Shown here: piece after piece, positions 20,741 to 32,437 of the stretch
How positions within the stretch are numbered: position 1 is the first letter of the stretch
Layout: every line of letters begins with the position of its first letter
NCBI GenBank assembly: GCA_001724265.1
Contig: MEDY01000131.1
Coordinates: 1 to 64,000, forward strand
Direction of reading: 5' to 3'
Origin: Rhizaria sp. SCN 62-66
Taxonomy: Eukaryota > Rhizaria, unplaced
Length of the DNA: 64,000 bases
Notes under the pieces: model-generated
What the model saw: the letters and a program-made list of their open reading frames with translations, nothing else
Told to the model about the DNA's origin: nothing
Database searches by the model: none
Made by a program: the position numbers and the translations under genes

Positions 20741-21544
20741 GCGGGGCGCGGGGAGTGGGCGGTGAAGCCAGTGACAGGCTGGGGGTTGTTACGGGCGGCT
20801 AGAGAGGGATGTGAAGAGGGGAGTGGCAAGCAAGAGCCAAGAAGCTGTGTTACCTGGGCAGACGCAAAGGAGAATACATGGAGATAGATGTGAGGCGTAA
20901 AAACGGCGGTGCGTTTTGAGAATAAAAAAACCCACTCGGAACTCACCTGACGTGCGCAGAGGTTAGTATCAGAAAGACTAGAGGGTTCGCGATCGAGATT
21001 CGGGTGAATGGACAGATGCTCTGTCATCCCGGCGCAAGTCGCAAAGGAGCAACGAATTCGCAAAGATAGACTCCGATAATAGCGTCAGCACACTGGGATG
21101 ATATAGCCTGGTGCGCAAACTTGAAAATGGTAAATGACGATCTCGTGTTCAGTGCGTGTAAAGGGCTATAATTCAAAGTTTACTGTGGTCGCCGACGAAA
21201 ATCATTTTGGTGAGCGGGAGATGCTTTTTTCGGGCCGACCGATCTGTCTACTTTTGTCAACGTTGAGTGACATCGATATCTTCACAAAAACGCATACAGT
21301 GTTATGTGTAATTAGAACAAGTGGTGGGATGTCCTGTTTTGTCTTCCATATCTTCGTACGCTGCTCTTTGACGGAGCTCTGCACTCAACAATCCAACCAT
21401 CCCCACGTGCTTTCGCTCACCTATCTCGCTCTTCTCCCTCTGCCTGCATTGCTTAGCTCGCGACACCAGGTCCAACCAGCGCTCCGCTATCGCCTAGCAA
21501 ACAGTTCGGACAGCCGTCACCGCCGCTCGCTTGACTTCACCAGC
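20741..21544. promoter_or_regulatory. Divergent intergenic region
   Basis: It separates the start codons of the LSD1-like gene (-) and the NnrU-family gene (+). Pyrimidine-rich stretches precede the + strand ATG (about 21380-21540). No clear TATA box or other motif was recognised. Confidence 0.4.
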
Positions 21545-22842
21545 ATGTTCTCAATGCTGACGCGCCCCTTCGCGCGCTCCGCCCTCGCTCCCTCCAGTCA
21601 GCCCTCCTCGCTGCATACCGCCGCCGCCGCTGCCGCGTCCTCGACCTCGCTCTTCACCAGCGCGACCGCTCTCGCCCGCGCCCTTACCAGCGCGTCTTTG
21701 CCGGCGACCGCGGCCGCGCGCGTCGGCCCGTCCCCTGCCTCTCTGCTCGCTGCCGCCGCCAACTCTGCCATTGGCCGCAGCAGTGGCGTCACCAGCAGCC
21801 TCATCAGCAATCACCGCCGCTTCTTCACCACCACCAACGCCCCCGCTGCTGCCACCAGCTCCACCACGGCCGCGCCCGCCTCCGCCGCCGCCCCCGTGGC
21901 CGCAGCGACTGAGTCTCTCTGGGATCGCGCCCGCACCGGTTTCTGGTCCTCCGGCATGAAGACTGCCCTGACTGGCTGGACAGCCTTCGCGACCACGCAC
22001 ACAGTGCTTTCACACGAGCCCATTCGCGAGCGCCTTATCGCCGCAGCCGGCTCCGAGGGCAAGTACCGCGTTGCGTTCGGCGCCCTCGCAGCGGCCATCG
22101 CTGGCACGCTGATGTTCCGCTTCTGGCGCACCCCTCTGGCGCAGCGCGGTCCCGTCATGCACAACTACGCCAAAGACAAGAAGTCGCTCTCGTTCGCGCT
22201 CATGGCCACCCTCAAGGCGCTCGGCGTCTTCTGCGTCACCGACGCCTACGTGTCGCCCGTGCCGAACCCGCTCGGCATCACGCTACTCGGCAAGGGTATC
22301 GAGCCTACGGACTCGCGTGCCATCCACGTACGTCACAACCACCAACGCAAAACTCATCATGTCACATCACTAAACCTAAGAATTCATGATGTTAATGAAC
22401 TCATAATTTAATGAAATCAAGCAAACGTGTGTATAGTCTAACTTAATTAATCAAATTCTTTTTGATTTTTCTACGATGTATATCTTTTGATCTATTTCTG
22501 GCTTCTTAGCGCAAGTACCAGGTGTACGGCCTGCAGCGCGTGACCCGCCACAGCGAGTTCATGGGCTACGGCATCTACGCCCTGGGTTCGCTCCTCAGCG
22601 GCCGCCGTCTCGCCGAGCTCGTTCTCTGGGGACTGCTCCCCGTCTTCGCCATCGCGGGCGCTATGCACCAGGAGACGCGTCAGCGCAAAGTTAAGCCGCA
22701 ACGCTTCTTCGATGAGACGTCGTTTATGCCGTTTGGCGCTGTGTTGGACGGACGTCAGTCGATGAGCAAGATCATGGTTGAGATCCCTGCTTCGGCTTAC
22801 GCTGCCGCATTCGTCATTACCGGCATTGTGTACTTCTATTAA
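21545..22842 (+). CDS. NnrU-family membrane protein, probably mitochondrial
   Basis: Exons are 21545-22327 and 22510-22842, giving 371 residues. The N-terminus (MFSMLTRPFARSAL, then Ser/Ala/Arg-rich to about residue 120) is a typical mitochondrial targeting region. The body has several hydrophobic segments, including RVAFGALAAAIAGTLMFRFW and YAAAFVITGIVYFY. It also has GLQRVTRHSEFMGYGIYALG, ending in LLSGRR and LVLWGLLPVFAIAG, with TSFMPFGAVLDGRQ near the end. This R-x-TRH, hydrophobic helix, PF-x-A-x-x-GR order is that of the NnrU family. That family includes proteins linked to denitrification in bacteria and the heme-binding carotenoid isomerase Z-ISO in plants. The His in TRH is a candidate heme ligand. 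The substrate here is unknown. Upstream open sequence without a coding signature was not included. Confidence 0.75.
22328..22509 (+). other. Intron, NnrU-family gene
   Basis: Length 182 bp, donor CCAC|GTACGT, acceptor TTCTTAG, phase 0. AT-rich with a T-rich 3' half. Confidence 0.88.
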
Positions 22843-23057
22843 GCTCGCAACGGTCAGCATAGCAGTGCCTCGTCTGCAGCGCTTGTTCTAGAGCGTATTA
22901 TTTATTCAAATGTTATTATCAATGTGTACTTTAATCTTATTGTCGTATCTCTAACTAATAATTGTTGTTTCTAACAATAAAACAAGGTATTTAAAAGCAA
23001 TATCATCCTTGAGTTTCTTTATATCGCATTTATACCTATTTCAAAATCTAAAGTACG

Positions 23058-23078
23058 TCGGCTAGCTTAAATAGCCGA
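23058..23078. other. Hairpin with duplicated arm between convergent 3' ends
   Basis: TCGGCTA (23058-23064) pairs with TAGCCGA (23072-23078) across a 7-base loop. A second copy of TAGCCGA lies at 23086-23092. It is located between the convergent NnrU-family and RCC1 genes, so a 3'-end or processing role is possible but unproven. Confidence 0.3.
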
Positions 23079-23109
23079 GTCTAAGTAGCCGAGTCAGTCT
23101 TTAAACTAC

Positions 23110-26100
23110 TTAACGTCGTCCCGGTTTGAGCTCACGCACCACGATACGCCGCCACTCCTCGCTCTCACCGGCCACGTTACCGTCAGCAGCGCGCGCTTTG
23201 CCGACGAAGTGCTTCAGTGCTGTGAGGGCCCACGCAGCACCAGAGCTGAGATTGTCACGCGTTGTGATTGAACCAACCACAAGTACACCACTCTTCCCGT
23301 TGTTATTACCCTTATCCCAGTCATCAGCGAAGAGCAAGGGCGGTGTAAAGTCGCACGGGGTCGTCAGCAGCAACTTATGTTTCGCTGCGTCCTCGCCATC
23401 TTGCGCAGTGTTGATTCCGCTGGCGTTGTCTGTGATGACGCCCGAGTTGGCGCGGGCAGCGTCGGTCTGTGCACGAGGACCCGCTGCGTCTTGCAGCACG
23501 TCAGCAGCAAGAGAACACGTGAAAGCGATAAAAGTAAAGCCGTCTCCGCTACCACCAGTGGAGTTGCCGCTGTCGTTGTTGTTGCTTGGGCCAGTGCGTG
23601 TCGCGAGGGCTGAGTTAAGACTGTGCTCATGCAACGCGCTAGGCGGATTAAGTTCCGCAAAGCCCGCCGCATCAGGCACCACACTATTCTCATTGCTCGC
23701 ACTCACATTGGTATTAGACTTGCCATTGTTGTTCGTGGTTCCGATAAACAGGTGGTCGAAAATGATTTGTGGGTCTTTCGCACGGCAGGCGCCGACCCAG
23801 TCAGCGTAACAACTGCGCAGCGCCGGCACAGAGGCGCGCGTACGGAAGATGATGTAACGCGTGGTCACGTTCACGTGGGGCGACTCTGACACGCGCATCG
23901 ATAAACCGGAAGAAAGCACTGCAGCGTGGGTTGCGCGTAATGCCGCCGCAGCGGTCTTTGCGCGCTCCAATAGCTCCTCAGTACTGACGTTCTCGTCGCC
24001 AGCCCCGCCACTGTTGCTACCATCACTCTTCTCCTGTCCAGGGCCACCAGCGTTGTTGTTGTCGTTGCCCCACGCGTCAGCGGCAAGGATCGCCTCCTCC
24101 AAAGTTAAGCCGCGCCTGCGGGCCTCTGCGCGCGCGGCCACCCGTGCGTACCCGACACGCATGGCGTCGGTGCGCTGGAAATGCCGTGTGTACGCAAAGC
24201 TGTGCGCGCCGCCAGCCGCAATCTCGCAGATATCCTCGCCCAAGAGGTCTTCTAAGAGGACTGGCAGAGGGGCGTGGTCGAGTGAGCCGGTGCCGAGCTG
24301 CCCGCGGTCGCCCTGCCCCCAGGCGAACACCTCTTTGTCGCGGGACAGCGCGAGACAGTGATGAGAGCCCGCAGCCACCTGGGTGATGCGCACGCCGCGG
24401 CGCGTAAGAGCGTCGACGGGCTTAGCGAGGGCGGTGTTGTGGGCCGGGAGGTGGCCAAGCTGGCCGTGGCTGCCGAACCCAAACGTGTACACTAGAATGA
24501 AACAATGCGGATGTAAACTGATATGGTTAGATTTCGTTGTGAAGCGTCGTATGATCAACACTTAAGTTGTGATACACAGGTGAGAACAGTTTACACCACG
24601 CGTATCATCAATTTTATCAAAAAACATACCTGTTCCGGACTTGGTGAGGCAGACTGTGTGTCGGTCGCCGCAGACCACCTGAATGACACAGTCATCAGCC
24701 CTCGCAACTGCCAGCACGGCGTTGGAGCCGTCGGCAGCAGAGCTATGGTTGTCGTCAGAAGCGGCCGCGGCGAGTTCACTGATATCGACAGCGAAACCCC
24801 CCCATTGCGCCTGCGTCTGCGCCTGCGTCTGTGAGTGCGCCTGCGAGTGCTGTGAAAGGGACGGCGGCTGCGACGGCGACTGCGGCTGCTGCAGAGGCAG
24901 TCCACGCGCGTCCGCGCCCGCGCTCGCCAGGCCAAGCACCGGCGACGGCAGCGACGCGTGGCTGTACTGGCCGGTGCCAAGCTGGCCGTAGTCGCCCTGG
25001 CCCCAGGCCCAGAGACCGCGACCGTTGCTTGAGACGGCAACGGTGTGGAACGCACCTGCTGCAACGGATTTCACGAAAACCTACAATACATTAGAGCACA
25101 AAAACAAGAAGATCTCGAAAACAATATGAATAAGGTGTGATGTTTTGATATACGCATACAAATTCAGTTTTACACGGAATAATAGCTTGCTCGTGCGCAT
25201 ATGTGTACCTTTTGGCGGATGAGCTCATCGACACGACGCGGCTCCGACACATCCTCACCAGAGGCTCCGTGCCCCAGCTGACCAAAGTTATTATGCCGGC
25301 CGCCGCCACCAAAGGTGAAAACCTCGCCCAGCGCAGTGCCGATGACGGTGTGCCACGTGCCACAGGCGACTGAAACGACGCGGCGCAGCGCGGCCGGAAC
25401 GGGTAAGAGAGCGCCCTGTAGCGTGGGCAGCGGAACAGAAGACCGGGACAGAGCCGTGACAACCTGATAGTTGCCGCCGCCGGCAACGAAGGCTGCGACA
25501 GCGCTCGCGTCAGTCGTGCTTTTGTCGCCGTTGCTGCTGGCTAAGCGTTTATGCGCGCTTTCGACGGCCCAGTGATAGGGATTGTACCGCGTCACCGCGT
25601 TGCTACTGCTGGGTACAACGGAGGCAGCGATGGCGGCTTCGACTGCAGCGGCCGCAGCAGCAGCCTGCGCAGCCGCAGCCGCACGCGATTGCGCCACAAA
25701 CACATCGCCAATCGCAGCGTCGCTGCCACCGTAACCAAGACGAGATGATGACGAGGATGCGGCGTGGTCCGGGGTGCCCGCGCCGGAAGCTAAGCCGCTG
25801 CGGCCTAACTTCCCGTGCAGCGTGCCACCCCAAGTGACGATATCGCCAGAGTCCAGCAGCGCGACGTTATGCAAATCGCTTACCGCAATGCCAACCACGC
25901 GCAAACCCTCCGCGATCCCGCTAGCGTGGGCGGTCACGTTGGACGTTGAGGAAAGCGCTGGGAGTTGCTTGAATGCAGACTGGTCGGTGGTTAACGGCAG
26001 GCCGAGCACGCCTGAGCGCCAGGAACCGGCTGCGTGGACCGCGCCGTCGGTCGTAAGCGCGACAGTGTGTGCGAGACCGGCGCCCAGTTGGGCCACGGGT

Positions 26101-27368
26101 GCGCAACGCGGCGTACGCATGAGCATGGGTACGCGGACCACGCGGCCCCCCGCATTACTGCTATGGCCGCCAGACGACGACCCACTCGGCGTCGTCGGCA
26201 CCGAGCCAGAGACAGCGTTGCCGCTGCCATGGCTGTGACCCTGGTTGTGGCTCTGGCCGCTGTTGGCGGCTGCTGCGGCTGCGAGAGCCGTCGAAGTGAC
26301 CGTGAGCTCGGTATTGTTGTTGCTGCCCCAGACCCAGGTTCGGTGCATGCCTTGTCCCCCGCGGTTGTCATTGAGCCGCAGCGCAGTCGTCATTTCTGCC
26401 AGTGCGGCCGCTGCGGCGGCGGTTTGCAGCGCAGCGCCGGTCAAAACGGCACCCTCCGCAGTGTCCGCGCCCGTCGAGCTTGCGTTGGTGGTGGTGGTGG
26501 TGCTGCTGCTGCTGCTGCTGCTTTCCAGCTGTGCAAAGCGGGGGTCTAGCGGGGACAGCGCCACCGGCAGCAACGGCAACTGCGGGGCGCGGGTCGCCGT
26601 GGCAGTCGCAACAGCCCCGGGCGACTGCGGCAGACCGGCGTGGCCGGGGGGGTTGACGGGAACTGCGAGCACGGCCCCGCCCGCAGTCACAGCGGGCGCT
26701 GCGGTTAGGCGCGAGTCGTACAAGTAACCGGTCGAAAACGGCACTGCACTAGAGCTCACGTCGACACTCGCACCAGTCGCATTGTTTGCGGGTGTGCTGT
26801 TGTTTGCGAGGCCTGGTGAGGGGTTGCGACGGGGACTGGGGCTGCCGCGGCTGTGGCCATGGCCAACGCTAGTGGCGGCCACAGACGATGATGATACAAC
26901 GCCCGTTGCACTTGAGTGGGTGGGGACTGTGCCGTATGGGCCCGGTGACTGTGAGTGCCTGCGCGGGGCCGCGCCCAGTGCGCTCGTAGCATCACCAGCA
27001 GCAGTGTTGGAGCTGGAGGTTGTGGTTAGTGCTGTCAGCACGTCGAAAGGGGCCGGGAAGAGCGAGACGAGGGGCACAAACGCGCCGTGCGAGCTGCGGG
27101 AGTCGAAGTAGCGCACGTCGTGCACCGTGCCGTCGTGCGTGCCGTGGGGGCCATCGTACTCAACGCCGATCTGTGTCGACGACCCAGCAAGAGCGGGGGG
27201 CAAGGGAAACTTGACGCGGCCGACGAAACGCACGGTCGCCGCGTAGACGCCGTCGACCCACACACGCATGCCAGGGCCGATGTCTTTGACGTTGGAAAAG
27301 GGCTGTGGTGCGGGGGGAAGCGCGGGCAGAGCCGCGGGGGCCGCCAGGAAGGTCGAGGTGGAAGACAT
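23110..27368 (-). CDS. CAP-Gly and RCC1-repeat fusion protein
   Basis: Exons are 27368-25209, 25080-24630 and 24491-23110, giving 1330 residues. The N-terminal 115 residues are a CAP-Gly domain: ATVRFVGRVKF, IGVEYDGPHG, THDGTVHDVRYFDSRSSHG and FVPLVSLF. CAP-Gly domains bind C-terminal EEY/F motifs of tubulin and EB proteins. The usual GKNDG is GTHDG here. After a Ser/Pro/Thr-rich linker there are about seven RCC1 blades, such as GAGLAHTVALTTDGAVHAAG, SDLHNVALLDSGDIVTWGG, FTFGGGGRHNNFGQLGHG, AAGAFHTVAVSSNGRGLWAW and GSHHCLALSRDKEVFAWGQG. The splices join blades smoothly (RQK/VFVKSVAAG and KSGT/VYTFGFGS). A C-terminal region of about 300 residues is unrecognised. This suggests a microtubule-linked scaffold or exchange factor, by inference only. 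It stops at TAA. Confidence 0.87.
24492..24629 (-). other. Intron 2, CAP-Gly/RCC1 gene
   Basis: Length 138 bp, donor ACAG|GTATGT, acceptor ATTCTAG, phase 1. It is the only one of the 14 introns whose donor is not GTAC. Confidence 0.88.
25081..25208 (-). other. Intron 1, CAP-Gly/RCC1 gene
   Basis: Length 128 bp, donor AAAG|GTACAC, acceptor ATTGTAG, phase 0. Confidence 0.88.
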
Positions 27369-27898
27369 GTGTCTTCAGCTCAACGGCTACTTTTTCCAAC
27401 AAGGGAGTTCGCAGGTGAGATGTGCGAGTAGAAAGACCTAAAAAGAAAAGAAGAGCAGATATAAGCGGGGGTTAGTGGAGCTTGGCGGACTTTCAAATTG
27501 ACGATGGGGTTATGTCACACCAGCGGTGTTTTCGAAGTCGCTTTGGCTTGCTCTTTGTCTCTGCTGTCTTCTCCACGAGTGACCGTGGGCAGCGGTATTG
27601 GTGACTGTGAGCAGCAGACGGAGGCAAAGACAGCATCTGACTGGCCAGAATCTCGGAAATCAGCCCCGAACTTGTGCCCTAACGCACGTCATGCTCGACT
27701 CAGGGGCCTATATTATGAAATATTCATGTCGTTTTTCATCCTTATCTAAACTCCCTGTCTTACACGGTGCCGTCTCTGCTGTGTTCTCACTGTCTCTTTG
27801 TCGCACTCCTGCCCGTCTTTTCGCCCCACATTTCCGTCCCTTGCCTCCGCTGTACTCTGCATCATCCCTGCTTCACTACACGCCATCAGAGGGCTTGC
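27369..27898. promoter_or_regulatory. Divergent intergenic region
   Basis: It lies between the start codons of the CAP-Gly/RCC1 gene (-) and the PIP-kinase gene (+). The 100 or so bases before the + strand ATG are pyrimidine-rich and open in frame from a GTG at 27767, but without coding character, so this is likely 5'UTR. Confidence 0.4.
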
Positions 27899-30800
27899 AT
27901 GGCGTATCTGGCGCCCTCGACTCTCGGGCGAAAGGGCTCTTTTCTGCGCCACACGCCTCCGGTCCATTTCGGCGACCAAATCCGTCTCTGGGTTGTGTCA
28001 ATCGCCAACACCGCAGTCTCCGACGAGCACGGTGGCTACCTCTCCGTCAACCGCGAGGCGTCCTCGGGCGCGCGTTTCTCCGTCTCCCCGATCAACCAGC
28101 TCCACGCCACGCTCGACGAGCCCTGTACGTTTACCGTGCGCCACCCCACGCTGGCCGACGTCCGCGCCCCCGTGCGCTACGGCGAGCTCGTGCACCTTTC
28201 GCTCGACGCCGATCCCGACGGCGTATGGGCGCCCCTGCTCTCCTCGGGGCTCCTCGGCCCGCGCCACCGCGGGTCGGGCAACGCGGTGGAGATTCTGTTC
28301 CGTTTCCACGCCGGCGTCGAGCCCAAGGATCCTTCCCAGCCTTCAACCCCGCTGCCCGATCTCATTGCAGGGAACGGCGACAACGAGACCAACCCCGACG
28401 CCGCCGCGGCCGCCGCGACCGCCGCTGACCCTGACTCGGTCACCTCGCTCATTATTGACGACCTTGTCGACACCCCCGTCCTCATCGGCGCTCGTAATGT
28501 CCTCCTGGAGGCCGTCCCCGTGCCCGTCCCTGTCGCCAAGCCCGACGCGTCTTCGGCCTCCGGCGCCGTCGTCTCCACCTCGGCCTCGGCGTCGCAGGCC
28601 ACGGCCCTGGCCGCGCTCCCGCTGCGCCGCCGCCTCCTCCGCGCCTTCCAGCCTTTATCAGCGTCTACTTTAGGCGCGGGCGTGTCTATGGACGGCCAGG
28701 GCGTGTTGTTGGGTTTCGGCGTTGCCCTGCCCGCCGCGCGCGTCGCTACAGTCACCCTCGTCCACGGACTCGTCGCCGTCGACGCCTCGCTGTACCCGAG
28801 CCCCGGCAACTCGGATGCCGCCGCCGTGGCCGCTGCTGCCGCCGCCGGTGCCGCCTCTAAGGCCCGTCGCCGCGGCTCCGTCGATGGCGTGGTCAAGGCC
28901 GCCTCCGCCTCGGCCGCCGCCGCCGCCGCCGCCGCGAGCTCCAACCCTGCCGCATTTGGCTCGGCCGCGGGCGCCGCGCCCGGCGAGCGCCGCCTGCGCC
29001 GCATCAACGTCGAGTGCTGGGACCGCGACTTCGTTCTCGCGCGCGGCACCATGCTGCCGCCGTCGACCGCACTCGTCGTGACCGTGCCCGGTGCCGGCAC
29101 CGTGCGCATCCCCGCCTCGTACCTCCCGCCGCCGCCGAGCAACCTCCCGCTGCTCATCTCCGGCGCCGCCAGTGACCGCGGGTTCCCGCAGTACTACCAG
29201 CGGTCGTTCCCGCTCGAGGCGCCCTCGGTGCCGCCGCCCGTCGCCACTGCTGACGGCTCCGTCGCCGCGCCGCCGCAGTCCCCCTCGGTCGGCGTCGCCG
29301 GCACAAGCGGCGACGGGAATAGCCGCGTCGTGGGCTCGATCACGATCCGGTGGACGCGCGTCCCCGTCGCGCCCGTTGCTGTCGACTACAGTCGCCGGAG
29401 TAATATTTCTAACAAGGACTGTGGCGCCAAGGACTCCAAGGACTCCGTCGTCGCCGCTAAGGACGGTTCTGTGTCGCCGTGCGCCCCCGCGTCGACGGCG
29501 TCGTGGCTGGCCTTCATCATCGCCTGCGCGGCCGTGGGCGCCTGTGCTGCCGCGGCCTGGGACCACCCCCACGTGCGCGCCCTCGCCCGCCGCGTCGCGA
29601 CCTCGACCCCCATGCTCACGGTCTCCGGTGCAGACCTCGGCGTGCCCTCAGTCAGAGGCACCGCGCAAGTGCCCGATCTCGCCGCGCTCGTCCGCGCCGT
29701 GGCGGCGTACTTCAACGACGAGCAGAGCATCGCCGACTTCGTCTTCACGCTGTCCTCCGTCTCGATCCCCGCGGTGCTGCTCGTCCTCGTGTCGCTGGTC
29801 GTGAACCGTGCCACAGTGGCGGCGACCCGCCGTGGCGCGACGGTCAGCAAGACCCCGGCGCCGCTGTTCCTGCTGCGCGTCTCCGCGCCGGTCGACCAGG
29901 AAGGCAACCCGCTGTTCGAGCCCATCGACCCTGTGCCCGGTCTCATCACCGCTGAGGCGCAGGCCGAGCTCCGCGAGCGCCAGCTCGCCGCTCTCAACAA
30001 CGACACCAACAACACCGCTCAGGGCACGCTGGAGGGCGGGAATAGCGTCGGCGAGGCCGGTCTGTCGCTGGAGAGACCCCCCGCTGTCTCCGGCATGGCC
30101 CCCATCATCACCAAGGCACCTTCGGTCGGCGCCGGCCCCCACGGACACGGCAACGGCAACAGCAATAGCAACGTGGCCGGCTGCTGCGGGAGCCTGCCCC
30201 ACAGCAACAGCAACCCCCGCGGCTCGGGCTCCATGCCCGGCGTTGAGCGCCGCATGTCCAGTCTGCTCGGCACGTCGATGGCGCCCGCGTTTGAGGTGCC
30301 CACGGCGGCTGAGTATGGCCGGCTCGATGAGCCCCGGCTCATGGTGGCGCAGATCCTTCACGGTATCCGCATGTCCTCGCAAAAGGCGCAGGTACGTTCT
30401 TCAGGCATATCTCCGCTATATCTCACTGTTTAAATACGATATTATAATCGAGTATGTATAGTTGTGTATGGTATGTTTATGGTTGGTTTTTTTTTTATTA
30501 TAAGAGGCTCATACCTTGTCTTGCTTTTATCGTGTTTTGTAACGGACCAACTTTTACGACTTAACTTTAGGAGGCGCTCGCGGAGGGCAAGTACGGCGCG
30601 GACGGCATGCGCGGTCCCGACGACGTCAAGCACACTGTGCCTGCGCTCAACCAGTGGCTCTGCGGTGAGGTCCAGGTCAAGGACTACGCTCCTGCGCTCT
30701 TTGCCAAGATCCGCAACGCACACAACATCAACCAGGTACGGCAAGACCTTAAACTGGCATAGATATCTCGCATATCACTACTAAAGTCTAAGTGGATATT

Positions 30801-32437
30801 CGGTGTTTATATATAAGTACTGTAATTACTATTTTTATCACTCATATATCTCCTCTCACAATCTCTTTTTTGCCAACTCTGTGTTGTTTCCCTTCTTGAT
30901 GCTTAGACTGAGTTTGCGAAGAGTTGGACGTACTCTGCTTCGACCATGCCCGCGCTGGCCCTCGGCGCCGGCCGTTCCGGCTCTCTTTTCCTCAACTCTG
31001 CCGACGGCAAGTTCCTGTTCAAGACCATCACTAAGGACGACATGGCGACTTTGCGCCTTATCCTGCGTGACTACACCACGTACGTGTGCACACAGCCGTC
31101 GCGTCTGATGAAGTTTGTCGGTCTTCACCGTTTCCGCTTCGCCAAGACGGGCGAGACGCGCTACGTCGTTGTCGCTATGAACATCTTCAACATCCCGCGT
31201 CCCCTCGCAGAGCAAGGACTTGCGGTGACCGCCAAGTTTGACCTTAAGGGCCGCAAGCCCAAGAAGGCTCCCGAGCTGCGCCCGCTGGAGCCCAACCGCG
31301 GCGTCTTCAAGGACAACCAGGTACGGCACATTCGCATGTATATCATAACAAAAACTAAAACATATGCTATTTCATGTATGCTTCCTTTAGCATGCCAAGT
31401 TTTTGTCTCAAAATGTGTTCCTATTGTGCTTATATCGTTGCTACTTTGTGTTTTGTTGCTCGTTTTCTTATTCTAGGTTGCCCGTGTGTTCGAGGCGTCC
31501 AGCGCGGTGCGCGACACGCTGATTAACACGATGAAGGCCGACGTTGCGTTCCTCCGTGACCACGATCTCATCGACTACTCGCTTCTTGTCGGTCTCGTCG
31601 AGCCCCAGGTACGTCGTAAGATCACTATTTTCGCGTGAACAGCTAAATATTGATTCGCCTAATCACACATCTTCACGGATCTGTTTTGTTTATCTTGATG
31701 ATTCAATGCAATACTATGATTGATACCTGCACATTTCCGTTCTATTTACGCTCACATCAAGTCTCTCCTTGCGATTGCTTTTTATCACCGCCCAGGCCCC
31801 CGCGCCTGCTGCCGGCGCCGCCGCTGCCCCCGTGTCGCTGTCTGCTCTTTCCACCATCCGCGAGGTTGCCATCCACACCACCGCCGAGGACTTCGCCACC
31901 CCCAGTGCGTCCCCCGTTGTCCCGGCCCCCGAAGGTCTCCCAGAGATTTACACTGTCGGCATCATCGACTTCCTGTCCCGGTACCAGACGTTCAAGAAGC
32001 AAACGGCGCACTTCTTCAAATCGTTCTTGTGGACTGATGATGAGTTGTCGACGGTCAACAGTGAGTTTTACTCCCGCCGCTTCGAGAACTACCTCGACGT
32101 CATCTTCCCTCCCGCCGACGCCGCCGTCGTCTCCGGCTCCGATGCGGCCGCGCTGCAGCGCTTCGGCATCACCACGGCCACAGTCGCGAAGAGCGGCGCC
32201 GGCGCTCTGGTGCGGACGGCGTCAGGCCGTGCGGTCGTCGTGCTGCCCGAGGGCGTCAAGTCGTCCCCGGCGATGCCCCGTCTGCCCACCCCTGGGACCA
32301 CCGCCGCTGCCGGGTGCGCTGGTGCTGGCGCGGCGACACCGCGCGCGGCGGAGAGGAATCTCGCGGCCGTGACCGCGGCTGCGCAACAGGAGCAGCAGAA
32401 CGGGCTGCCGCCTAAGGCCCCCGTCAAGCAGCAGTAA
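27899..32437 (+). CDS. Transmembrane phosphatidylinositol phosphate kinase
   Basis: Exons are 27899-30391, 30571-30735, 30907-31320, 31477-31608 and 31796-32437, giving 1281 residues. The start at 27899 (MAYLAPSTLG) is the first ATG of the frame. Residues about 20-110 (IRLWVVSIANTAV, GGYLSVNRE, FTVRHP, VRYGELVHLSL) resemble a beta-trefoil. Two hydrophobic spans follow near 533-555 (WLAFIIACAAVGACAAAAW) and 614-637 (IPAVLLVLVSLVV). The kinase spans about 800-1160: the glycine-rich loop GAGRSGSLFLNSADGKFLFK with its ATP-binding Lys, KFDLKGRKPKK in place of DLKGS, then LIDYSLLVGL, VGIIDFLSRYQTFKKQ and YSRRFENYL. PIP kinases phosphorylate PI4P or PI5P to PI(4,5)P2. Fusion to membrane spans recalls GPCR-PIPK proteins, but only two spans are seen. 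All four introns are phase 0, and the stop is TAA. Confidence 0.88.
30392..30570 (+). other. Intron 1, PIP-kinase gene
   Basis: Length 179 bp, donor GCAG|GTACGT, acceptor ACTTTAG, phase 0. Confidence 0.88.
30736..30906 (+). other. Intron 2, PIP-kinase gene
   Basis: Length 171 bp, donor CCAG|GTACGG, acceptor TGCTTAG, phase 0. Confidence 0.88.
31321..31476 (+). other. Intron 3, PIP-kinase gene
   Basis: Length 156 bp, donor CCAG|GTACGG, acceptor ATTCTAG, phase 0. The reading frame is open across the first part of it, so a retained-intron product would end soon after. Confidence 0.88.
31609..31795 (+). other. Intron 4, PIP-kinase gene
   Basis: Length 187 bp, donor CCAG|GTACGT, acceptor CGCCCAG, phase 0. 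Confidence 0.85.
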
